From JBPBQZ01 sp050955105 (GTDB lineage Bacteria > Pseudomonadota > Gammaproteobacteria > Burkholderiales > Burkholderiaceae), in NCBI GenBank assembly GCA_050955105.1, contig JBPBQZ010000086.1, forward strand, positions 1 to 64,000: a stretch of 64,000 bases of DNA, in the 5' to 3' direction. The position numbers and the translations under genes are program-made. The notes beneath the pieces were generated by a model. The model ran no database searches. It was not told the origin of the DNA and worked only from the letters and a program-made list of their open reading frames with translations. The number at the start of each line of letters is the position of its first letter. Position 1 is the first letter of the stretch. This document shows positions 33,330 through 40,776 of this stretch, in pieces.

Positions 33330-35072
33330 CTATTGTTGCATAGGACGTGATACCGCGTCGTCGCTAGGCGGCCCGCGTCGGCGTAAAGCCCAGGCGCCAA
33401 CTTCGAACAGCACTTCGCTGACGATGGCCAACAGCGCGGCGGGCAACGCGCCCGCCAGCAATAGCTGGCGATCGTTGAGCGCCAGGCCGGTGACGATGCG
33501 TTCGCCGTAGCCCCCCGCGCCGATGAACGCGGCGATCGTGGCGGTGCCGATTGAAATGGCGGTCGCGGTGCGGATGCCGGCGACGATCGCTGGTGCCGCC
33601 AGCGGCAGCTCGATATATATGCGGCGCTGGCGCCCGGTCATGCCCAGCGCGGCCGCCGCCAGTCGCAATCCTTCCGGCACTTCCGCCAGACCGGTCGAGG
33701 TGTTGCGCATGATCGGCAAGAGTGCGTAGAGCGTGAGCGCCACCAGCGCGGGCAGCGTGCCGATTGTGCCCGACAAGGAAATCAGGATGGCCAGCATCGC
33801 CAGCGACGGCACGGTCTGCAACAGGCCGGCGGCCCCTAGTACCACGGCCCGCGCGCGCGGGTGCGGCGCCACCAGCATGCCCACCGGGACGGCGATCAGA
33901 ATCGCCGCCAGCACGGAAATCAGCACCAGCGCCAAGTGCTGGAGCGTCAGGCGTCCGAGATCGGGGCCGAATAATTTTTCGCGAAAGCCGCGCGATGCGG
34001 GCGCCGGTGCTGCTAACGCGTCCGTGAGCGACGTCGCTTCGGCCACTGCGCTCGGCGTGCCTGCTGAGCCTGCTGAGCCTGCTGAGCCTGCTGAGCCTGC
34101 TGAGCCTGCTGAGCCCGCTGAGCCCGCTGAGCCCGCTGAGCCCGCTGAGCCCGCTGAGCCCGCTGAGCCCGCTGAGCCCGGCGAGCCTGCTGCGCTCGCC
34201 GACGTCGGCGCTGCCGACACCGCGTGAGCACCCTGCAAATACGCTCGGGCGATCGCATCGAAGGCGGCGCCTTTGAGCTCGGCACTCGCGTTCATGCCGA
34301 TCATCGCGCGTTCGTCGATCGAGCCGGCCAGCGGCTGCAAGGCGGCCCACGCTCGCGGAAAGCGCTGCGGCACATCGAGCCGATACAGCACCACCGCGTC
34401 GTAGCGCGGGAAATAACGGTGATCGTCGACCAGCACGCGCAGCCCCAGGCTGGCGATCTTGGCGTCGGTGGTATAGATGTCGATGACATCGACTTGCCGC
34501 TGGCCGATAGCGTCATAGGCCAGTCCGTGGTCGAGCCCGATCGGCTGTTGCACAAAGTGATAACTGCGCACCAGTCCCTGCCATCCGTCGGCCCGACCAA
34601 TGAATTCATTGGACAGGCCGAGCCGCATCGTGGGGTGCGCGGCCAGATCGCTGAGCGAGCGGATGTGCAGCCGCTCGGCATCGGCCGCCCGCATCGCCAG
34701 CGCATAACCGTCGTTGAAGCCGAGCGGTATGCCAATCCCCAAGCCCAGCGGCGCCAGCGCCTTGCGCATCGCGTCCAACTGCACCAAGTCAGGCTGCTTG
34801 AGGATCTCTTGGGCGATGGTGCCGGTGTATTCGACGTACATGTCGATGCCGCCCGAGCGCAGCGCTTCATAGGTGATGGCGGTGTTGCCCAAGCCCTGCC
34901 GCACCTCCGGTGGCGTAGCCAGCGCAGGCGACGCCGTCTGCGCCAACACCTCGGCGAGGATGTAGGACTCGGTGAAACGCTTGGAGCCGATGCGCAGGGT
35001 ACCGGTATCCGCGTGGGCCGAGGCGATGCAGCACATCAGCAGCAATAGCGAGCTAAAGAGTCGGGCAGCCAC
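33330..35072 (-). CDS. OpuC-like fusion: periplasmic binding protein, (GSA)n linker, ABC permease
   Basis: About 580 residues from GTG at 35072. Order: signal peptide (1-21, cut after SAHA), OpuAC-type substrate-binding domain (about 22-285; LRIGSKRFTESYILAEVL, GGIDMYVEYTGTIAQEIL and QVDVIDIYTTDAKIASLGL are typical of quaternary-amine binders), a linker of 13 Gly-Ser-Ala units (about 299-338), then an OpuCB-type permease (about 360-560) with the ABC contact loop in the AAALGMTGRQRRIY region. Fused versions usually have the permease first and the binding domain last; here the order is reversed. No ATPase gene is adjacent. It likely imports glycine betaine, choline or another compatible solute. 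The start is less certain because the frame is open upstream. Confidence 0.87.
   Translation of the reverse strand: MAARLFSSLLLLMCCIASAHADTGTLRIGSKRFTESYILAEVLAQTASPALATPPEVRQGLGNTAITYEALRSGGIDMYVEYTGTIAQEILKQPDLVQLDAMRKALAPLGLGIGIPLGFNDGYALAMRAADAERLHIRSLSDLAAHPTMRLGLSNEFIGRADGWQGLVRSYHFVQQPIGLDHGLAYDAIGQRQVDVIDIYTTDAKIASLGLRVLVDDHRYFPRYDAVVLYRLDVPQRFPRAWAALQPLAGSIDERAMIGMNASAELKGAAFDAIARAYLQGAHAVSAAPTSASAAGSPGSAGSAGSAGSAGSAGSAGSAGSAGSAGSAGSAGSAGSAGTPSAVAEATSLTDALAAPAPASRGFREKLFGPDLGRLTLQHLALVLISVLAAILIAVPVGMLVAPHPRARAVVLGAAGLLQTVPSLAMLAILISLSGTIGTLPALVALTLYALLPIMRNTSTGLAEVPEGLRLAAAALGMTGRQRRIYIELPLAAPAIVAGIRTATAISIGTATIAAFIGAGGYGERIVTGLALNDRQLLLAGALPAALLAIVSEVLFEVGAWALRRRGPPSDDAVSRPMQQ
34061..34177. 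repeat. 9-bp tandem repeat, 13 perfect-length units, inside the OpuC-like gene
   Basis: Six units of CTGCTGAGC are followed by seven of CCGCTGAGC, with degenerate units on the right. On the coding strand each unit is one Gly-Ser-Ala. The unit is a multiple of three, so copy-number changes alter linker length without breaking the frame. The division into two blocks of identical variants suggests recent slipped-strand expansion. Confidence 0.95.
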
Positions 35073-35178
35073 GGGGTGTCCAGAAAAGTCGTCGGGGAAT
35101 TTTACCCGGCGCCGCGCCGCACTGTCCCAAATCGCGTCGACTCCAAGAGATCGGCTGACGCACCAGCCAAGCAGGCGC

Positions 35179-35676
35179 TTATGGCACGAGTCGATCTTGC
35201 GCGCCGCCCGCCGCTTGCCGATACCGCACCAGCACTTTCGCCACCAGCCGCTGCACCACGTCACCGTGTTGATTGACGGTCTCGCTGCGCACCGAAACAA
35301 TGCCGCGGTCGGGCCGCGAACGCGATAGCTTGATGTCGACGATTTCGCTATCCACATGCAGCGCATCACCGGGTCGCGTCGGCAGCGGCCAAGTGATTTC
35401 GGCACCGGCGCCGATGATGCCGTCGGCCAATGGCAAGCCGCCGGTGGTGAGCAGACGCATCGTGATGGCCGCCGTGTGCCAGCCACTGGCGGACAAGCCA
35501 TTGAATACCGGATGCGCGGCCGCCACTGCGTCGTCCAGGTGGAATGGCTGCGGATCGAAGGCGTTGGCAAAGGCCTTGATCTGCGCGGTGTCGAGCGCAA
35601 ATTCACCGCTGCGAAACCGCATGCCGACCGACAGGTCTTCGAGATAGAGCGCCGGCGACGCGTTGCTCTGGCTCAT
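35179..35676 (-). CDS. MaoC-family dehydratase
   Basis: 165 residues, a single hot-dog domain. FANAFDPQPFHLDDAVA contains the hydratase-2 Asp and His, and GLSASGWHTAAITMRLL and RPGDALHVDSEIVDIKLSRSRP are typical. It adds or removes water on an enoyl-CoA or related thioester. ATG overlaps the stop of the ApbA gene (ATGA). Substrate not inferable. Confidence 0.9.
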   Translation of the reverse strand: MSQSNASPALYLEDLSVGMRFRSGEFALDTAQIKAFANAFDPQPFHLDDAVAAAHPVFNGLSASGWHTAAITMRLLTTGGLPLADGIIGAGAEITWPLPTRPGDALHVDSEIVDIKLSRSRPDRGIVSVRSETVNQHGDVVQRLVAKVLVRYRQAAGGAQDRLVP

Positions 35677-36614
35677 TGCGCGGCGCCTTTTGCCTCGCGC
35701 ACGCGGCGCGCCTCGTAGGCGCGCAGATGCAGGTAAGCGATGCCCAACGGCGACCAGGCAGGCGCATGGCCCACACGTCGCGCCAACAGATCGCCAACGA
35801 TATGATCGGCTTCGGTGGGCGCACCGCGCTCGATGTCCTTGAGCATCGACGCGCTGATGGTCGAGCCCGGCAGCGTCAGCGCACCGCGCGCGGTAGCGAG
35901 CGCGGTCTCGCTGGCGACGATGCCTTGCCCGGCCGCGATGGCCGCGGCTTCCGCCACCAGCGCCAGCGCCAGTTCCGTGCCGCCGGCTTCGACAATGTCG
36001 CCGATCGGCGCGCGCATCAGGCATGTGTAGCTGGCCGCGGACGCAATGAACAGCCATTTTTCCCACATGTCCTGCACGATCTGTTGGCTTAGCCGCGCCG
36101 CGAAATGGGCCGGCGCGAACGCCGCCTCGATGGCTTCGACGCGCGCCGAGCGCGCGCCGTCGCGTTCGCCAAACACCAGGCTGTGCTGGTCATTGAAATG
36201 CCTCACGGCGCCCTGCGCATCGAGTGCCGCGGAAATCACGCATAGGCCACCCAGCACACGCTCCGCGCCAAAACACGCGTCCAACATTTCGAGATGACGC
36301 ATGCCGTTCAGCAAGGGCAAGATGGTCGTACCGGGGCCTACGGCCGGCGCGAAAGACTCCATGGTGGCGGCCAGGTCATAAGCCTTGCTGCCGACGATGA
36401 CCAGCTCGTACGGTGCCGTGATCTGCTCGGCCAGTACAGACGGTGGCGTCGGCAGATGCAGGTCGCCCTGCGGGCTTTTGACGATGAGCCCGGTTTGCGC
36501 CAGTTGCGCTGCGCGACGCGCACGCAACAGGAACGTCACGTCACGCCCCGCGTCCAGCAGGCGTGCGCCAAAATAGCCGCCCAGTGCGCCCGCGCCTACT
36601 ATCAGAATACGCAT
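35673..36614 (-). CDS. Ketopantoate reductase-like (ApbA/PanE) dehydrogenase
   Basis: 313 residues. The NADP-binding GAGALGGYFGARL is at the N-terminus, VGSKAYD supplies a conserved Lys, and the C-terminal helical domain contains KWLFIASAASYTCLMRAP. Many ApbA paralogues are not the pantothenate enzyme but reduce other 2-oxoacids. Pairing with a MaoC dehydratase and a divergent TetR regulator suggests a catabolic role. First gene of a two-gene unit. Confidence 0.9.
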   Translation of the reverse strand: MRILIVGAGALGGYFGARLLDAGRDVTFLLRARRAAQLAQTGLIVKSPQGDLHLPTPPSVLAEQITAPYELVIVGSKAYDLAATMESFAPAVGPGTTILPLLNGMRHLEMLDACFGAERVLGGLCVISAALDAQGAVRHFNDQHSLVFGERDGARSARVEAIEAAFAPAHFAARLSQQIVQDMWEKWLFIASAASYTCLMRAPIGDIVEAGGTELALALVAEAAAIAAGQGIVASETALATARGALTLPGSTISASMLKDIERGAPTEADHIVGDLLARRVGHAPAWSPLGIAYLHLRAYEARRVREAKGAAQ

Positions 36615-36658
36615 TCCCGTCTCCTCACCGAGTAAGATTCGCCGCTATTTTGATCAAT

Positions 36659-36689
36659 TGCATAGATGATGCTTGTCATTTATTATGCA
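36659..36689. promoter_or_regulatory. Putative TetR operator
   Basis: TGCATA (36659-36664) and TATGCA (36684-36689) form an inverted repeat in the AT-rich 103-bp gap between the divergent ApbA and TetR genes; the palindrome TTGATCAA lies just to the left. Candidate autoregulatory site, short arms. Confidence 0.4.
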
Positions 36690-36717
36690 GTCAATCGCTT
36701 TAGACGGAGCCGGATCC

Positions 36718-37440
36718 ATGCCACGCGTATCGAGACAGCAGACTGAACAGAATCGCCTCGCCATCGAGGAAGCCTCATCGCGACTGTTCCGCGAACAAGG
36801 GCTGCATGGGGTGAGCGTGGCGGAATTGATGGCGGCTGCGGGTCTCACGCACGGTGGCTTCTATGGTCACTTCGAATCCAAGGATGCGCTCGCCGCACTG
36901 GCTTGCACGCATGCGTTCGAACAGTCGTCGCAACGCTGGGCCAGGCACGTGGCGCGCGCGTCGACGGCGGCTTCGTCGGCTGGGTCAGCTTCATCGGCTG
37001 AAGCAACAGATGCGCAGGCAAGCCGAGGCGCCGGCCAAGCGGCGGAAAAATCCGCGCTGCGTGCCATCGTCGACAGTTACTTGAACCATCGTTCGCGTGA
37101 CCACGCCGGCAGCGGCTGTCCGGCCGCCGGGCTGGTCGCCGACGTGGCGCGCGAAGCGCCGGACAAACCAGTCCATGCGGCCTACGTCGACGGCGTCAAG
37201 TCGCTGGTCGACACGCTCGCCAGCTTGCGACGCGATACGGTGAACGGCAGTGTCGGCGCAGCGGGCGCGGCCTTGAGCGCTCGGTCCGCCGCGCCGACCG
37301 AAGCCGACTATCAACATGCGCTGGTGCAGATGTCGACGCTGGTCGGCGCCTTGTTGATCGCCCGCGCCACGCGCAGCGATCCCATTTCCGACCAGGTGCT
37401 CGGGGCGGCCCGCGCGGCGCTGCTCGGCGCGGACGGTTAA
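36718..37440 (+). CDS. TetR-family regulator
   Basis: 240 residues. HTH at about 8-55 (NRLAIEEASSRLFREQGLHG, VAELMAAAGLTHGGFYGHF), closest to the TetR_C_33/YxaF-like group that often regulates reductase genes. A 35-residue Ala/Ser-rich insert (about 78-112) sits between the HTH and the ligand domain. GGAG precedes the ATG at 36718. It is divergent from the ApbA-MaoC pair and probably controls it. Confidence 0.9.
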   Translation: MPRVSRQQTEQNRLAIEEASSRLFREQGLHGVSVAELMAAAGLTHGGFYGHFESKDALAALACTHAFEQSSQRWARHVARASTAASSAGSASSAEATDAQASRGAGQAAEKSALRAIVDSYLNHRSRDHAGSGCPAAGLVADVAREAPDKPVHAAYVDGVKSLVDTLASLRRDTVNGSVGAAGAALSARSAAPTEADYQHALVQMSTLVGALLIARATRSDPISDQVLGAARAALLGADG

Positions 37441-37455
37441 GCGCTGCCGCAGCGC
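37441..37455 (+). terminator. Hairpin after the TetR stop
   Basis: GCGCTG-CCG-CAGCGC follows the TAA immediately. Short stem, no T-run. Confidence 0.3.
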
Positions 37456-37580
37456 CTTGTGGTCCGCCGACCTCGCTGAAGTTCTCTCGATCACTGCCCT
37501 TGCTTGCGTTGATAACCGTCTCGCCGGTTTTCTTGCACGCTGTTTATTGACCGCTCTACCGTCCAGGAGCTTCGGACCCG

Positions 37581-38924
37581 ATGTTTGCCCTTCCCCTCTC
37601 CAGCTGGATGCACCGGCGCGGCCTTCATTTCGGCTGGGTTGTCGCCGCCGTCACCTTTCTCACCATGCTGACATCGTCGGCGGCGCTCGGGCTGCCGGGC
37701 GCTTTATTGAAACCGCTAGGCGGCGAATTCGGCTGGAACGCCGGCGAAATATCATCGGCGCTGGCGCTGCGCTTTGCCTTGTTCGGCCTGATGGGCCCGT
37801 TCGCGGCGACCTTGATGGAACGCTACGGACTGCGCCGCGTGGTCTGCACCGCGCTCTCGCTGCTGGCCTTGGGCATGTTGTTGTCGACCCGCATGACAGC
37901 AGTCTGGCAGTTGGTGGTGCTGTGGGGCATCGTGCTGGGACTGGGATCGGGCTTCACCGCCGTGGTGCTCGGCACCGTCGTGGCGAATCGTTGGTTCGAC
38001 AAGCGCCGCGGTCTGGTCATCGGCATGCTTACCGCCAGTTCGGCCACCGGGCAGTTGGTGTTCTTGCCGCTGGCGGCCTGGCTGGTCGAGCATTTCGGCT
38101 GGCGCTACGCGGTGTTTCCGGTGTGCACGAGCTGCCTGATCACGGGCCTGCTGGCTTTCTGCTTTTTGAGAGATCGGCCGCATGAACTGGGCATCCGCGC
38201 ATATGGTGCGCCGGCACCAGACCTCACGACTGACGACACGCAAAGCGCGACGGCCGCTGCCATCGCCGATGCCGGCCATGCGGGCCACGCAAGCCAAGCG
38301 TCGCTCGCCAAGTGGTCGACGCCGTTCGCCGTGCTCTACAGCGTGCGCGGCAGCGCGGCCTTCTGGATTCTATTCGGCACCTTCTTTATTTGTGGCCTGA
38401 GCACCAGCGGCCTGATCCAGACGCACTTCATTTCGCTGTGCGGCGACTTCGGGCTGTCCTCGGTGCCCGCCGCCTCGGCGCTGGCAATGATGGGCGCGTT
38501 CGACTTTTTCGGCACCATCGCCTCGGGCTGGCTGTCCGACCGCTTCGATAACCGCAAGCTGTTATTTTGGTACTACGGCTTGCGCGGCCTGTCGCTGTTC
38601 TGGCTGCCCCACTCCACCTTCACGCTGTACGGGCTGTCGATTTTTGCGATGTTCTATGGCCTGGACTGGGTCGCAACAGTGCCGCCGACCGTGAAGCTGA
38701 CGAATGCCGCATTCGGTAAGGAACGCACGGGGCTGGTATTCGGCTGGATTTTCGCCGGCCACCAGATCGGCGCAGCCGTGGCAGCCTACGGTGCCGGTTA
38801 TGCGCGTACCTTGTTGCTGACTTATACGCCGGCGCTCTACGCGGCCGGCGCCGCGTGCCTGGTGGCCTCGGTGGTGGTGTTCCTGATCAAACGGCCGCCA
38901 AGGGCTGGCGCACTGTCACACTGA
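37581..38924 (+). CDS. MFS transporter (monocarboxylate/OFA-like)
   Basis: 447 residues, 12 helices. FGWVVAAVTFLTMLTSSAAL, RFALFGLMGPFAATLMERYG with an arginine-rich loop, and WFDKRRGLVIGMLTASSATGQL are typical of the oxalate/formate and monocarboxylate branch. The central loop (about 205-245) is an Ala/Ser/His-rich insert. AGGAG lies 10 bases upstream of the ATG. It probably imports an organic acid. Convergent with the GMC gene. Confidence 0.9.
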   Translation: MFALPLSSWMHRRGLHFGWVVAAVTFLTMLTSSAALGLPGALLKPLGGEFGWNAGEISSALALRFALFGLMGPFAATLMERYGLRRVVCTALSLLALGMLLSTRMTAVWQLVVLWGIVLGLGSGFTAVVLGTVVANRWFDKRRGLVIGMLTASSATGQLVFLPLAAWLVEHFGWRYAVFPVCTSCLITGLLAFCFLRDRPHELGIRAYGAPAPDLTTDDTQSATAAAIADAGHAGHASQASLAKWSTPFAVLYSVRGSAAFWILFGTFFICGLSTSGLIQTHFISLCGDFGLSSVPAASALAMMGAFDFFGTIASGWLSDRFDNRKLLFWYYGLRGLSLFWLPHSTFTLYGLSIFAMFYGLDWVATVPPTVKLTNAAFGKERTGLVFGWIFAGHQIGAAVAAYGAGYARTLLLTYTPALYAAGAACLVASVVVFLIKRPPRAGALSH

Positions 38925-38972
38925 CAGCGCCCGCCCCCGCCGCGGCGCACACCCGACGCGGCGCACACCATC

Positions 38973-40598
38973 TCAATTTATCGGCGCCGGCGCCAGGCGG
39001 CGTCCGCGCAACATGTCGGCGGCCTTCTCGCCGATCATGATGCTCGGTACATTGGTGTTGCCGCTGGGTACTTCGGGCATCACCGAAGCATCGACCACGC
39101 GCAGCCCTGCGATGCCATGCACCCGCAGTTGCGCGTCCACCACTGCATCGGCATCGAGGCCCATGCGGCAAGTGCCTACCGGATGCGAGCGGTGGCCGGC
39201 ATTGCGTCGGATCGCCTCTCCCAAAGCCGCATCGCTGTCGACCTCGCGGCCGGGAAAGATTTCACGTTCGACCAGGTCACGCTGCGGCGCGGTGCCGTAG
39301 ATTTCGCGACAGATGCGCACGCCGCGAATCATCGTCGCCAGGTCTTCGGGCGCCGAGAACATATTGAAGGCGATACGTGGCGCATCACCCGGCTTGGCCG
39401 AACGCAAGCGCACGACGCCGCGCGAGCGCGGATGCAGCGCTCCGACACGCACCGAAAAGCCGTACAGCGGTGGCGCCGTCAGACCCGGGAACCAAAGCGT
39501 CGCTGTGTTATTGACGGACATGCAAATCAACTGCAGATCGGGACGATCGAGCCCTGGCTCCGAACGCAGGAAAATATTGGCCGCGGCACCGTTACTGGCG
39601 AACAAGCCGTCGTGACGCAGAAACCATTGCGTCGTGAGCATCGCTGCACGGTCCATCCGCAGCGACTTGGTCATGCCCACCTTATTGCGCCCGTTGAACA
39701 CCATGATCAGGTTCGGATGCTCGGATAAATTGGCACCCACGCCTGGCAAGTCGAGCACCGGCGTGATGCCCAGCGCGGCCAGATGAGCGGCCGGCCCGAT
39801 GCCCGACAACATGAGGATTTGCGGCGAGCCGTAAGCGCCCGCCGACAACACCACTTCACGTGCCGCGCGCGCCTGGCGCACTTGCCCACGCTGCACATAC
39901 TCGACGCCCACCGCACGACCCTGCTCGATCAGGATGCGCGAGGTCGCCGCGCCGGTTTCGATAGTGAGATTGGGCCGCCCCATCGCCGGATGCAGATAGG
40001 CGCGCGCGCTGCTCGAACGCTTGCCGTCGCCAATCGTGGCTTCCATGCGGCTGATGCCTTCCTGCTGCGCGCCGTTCGGATCGTCGCTGGCCGGGAAGCC
40101 CGCCGCCACCACCACTTGCCGCAGCGGCTCGAACAACATATCGGGATAGTCCATTGGCGTGACGCGAATCGGGCCGTCGCCGCCGTGGTAGGGTCCGGCG
40201 CCGCGCCAGCTATGTTCGAGGCGGCGGAAGTAAGGCAGCACGTCAGCGTAGCTCCAGCCTTCCATGCCCTGTTCGTGCCACAGGTCATAGTCGCGCGGAT
40301 TGCCGCGGATGCAGATCAGTGCATTGATCGATGAGGTACCGCCGAGCGTCTTGCCGCGCGGAATCGGCAGGCGCCGTCCGTACAGTTCCGGCTCGGGCTC
40401 CGATTCATAATTCCAGCTATAGCTGGGGTGCGCGAACACTTTGCGAAATGCCAGCGGCATGGCCAGCAGCGGGTTGCTGTCGCGACCGCCCGCTTCGAGC
40501 AAGAGCACGGAAACATCGGCGTCTTCCGAAAGGCGCGCCGCCACCACGGCACCGGCCGAACCGGAACCGATGACGATGTAGTCGAATGATTGGGGCAT
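38973..40598 (-). CDS. GMC-family FAD oxidoreductase (choline/alcohol dehydrogenase-like)
   Basis: 541 residues. FDYIVIGSGSAGAVVAARL and VLLLEAGG bind FAD, and GGTSSINALICIRGNPRDYD is GMC signature 1. SAGAYGSPQILMLSGIGP is GMC signature 2, RSHPVGTCRMG holds the catalytic His, and SGNTNVPSIMIGEKAADM holds the paired Asn. Length and motifs fit the choline-dehydrogenase/alcohol-dehydrogenase group. ATG at 40598 starts at the Rossmann strand. Monocistronic as far as can be seen. Confidence 0.93.
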   Translation of the reverse strand: MPQSFDYIVIGSGSAGAVVAARLSEDADVSVLLLEAGGRDSNPLLAMPLAFRKVFAHPSYSWNYESEPEPELYGRRLPIPRGKTLGGTSSINALICIRGNPRDYDLWHEQGMEGWSYADVLPYFRRLEHSWRGAGPYHGGDGPIRVTPMDYPDMLFEPLRQVVVAAGFPASDDPNGAQQEGISRMEATIGDGKRSSSARAYLHPAMGRPNLTIETGAATSRILIEQGRAVGVEYVQRGQVRQARAAREVVLSAGAYGSPQILMLSGIGPAAHLAALGITPVLDLPGVGANLSEHPNLIMVFNGRNKVGMTKSLRMDRAAMLTTQWFLRHDGLFASNGAAANIFLRSEPGLDRPDLQLICMSVNNTATLWFPGLTAPPLYGFSVRVGALHPRSRGVVRLRSAKPGDAPRIAFNMFSAPEDLATMIRGVRICREIYGTAPQRDLVEREIFPGREVDSDAALGEAIRRNAGHRSHPVGTCRMGLDADAVVDAQLRVHGIAGLRVVDASVMPEVPSGNTNVPSIMIGEKAADMLRGRRLAPAPIN

Positions 40599-40737
40599 TG
40601 CTGTCTTTTTGCGATCGTTTTCGAGATGCTTTTTTTTGAGACCATGCGGGCCGATGTGTCGGCTGCCATGCATGGCCAAGCGTTGCTGGCGCAGTCTCCT
40701 AAAGGCGCCGATTCTATCGCAGCGCCGCTGGCGCCGT

Positions 40738-40766
40738 GCGTGCGCCGCGCTGGACGGGGCGCACGC
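40738..40766 (-). terminator. Hairpin after the diguanylate cyclase gene
   Basis: GCGTGCGCC and GGCGCACGC make a perfect 9-bp GC stem with an 11-base loop, 10 bp past the stop of the cyclase gene. Strong hairpin but no T-run. Confidence 0.45.
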
Positions 40767-40776
40767 GCCGCCCCGC

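Noticed and set aside
34061..34177. Tandem array considered as a CRISPR or intergenic satellite
   Set aside because: Units are 9 bp with no spacers and lie fully in frame within a coding sequence, encoding Gly-Ser-Ala.
33733..34227. Plus-strand open frame with Ala-Glu-Pro repeats
   Set aside because: It is only the complementary reading of the GSA repeat; the minus strand has clear transporter domains on both sides.
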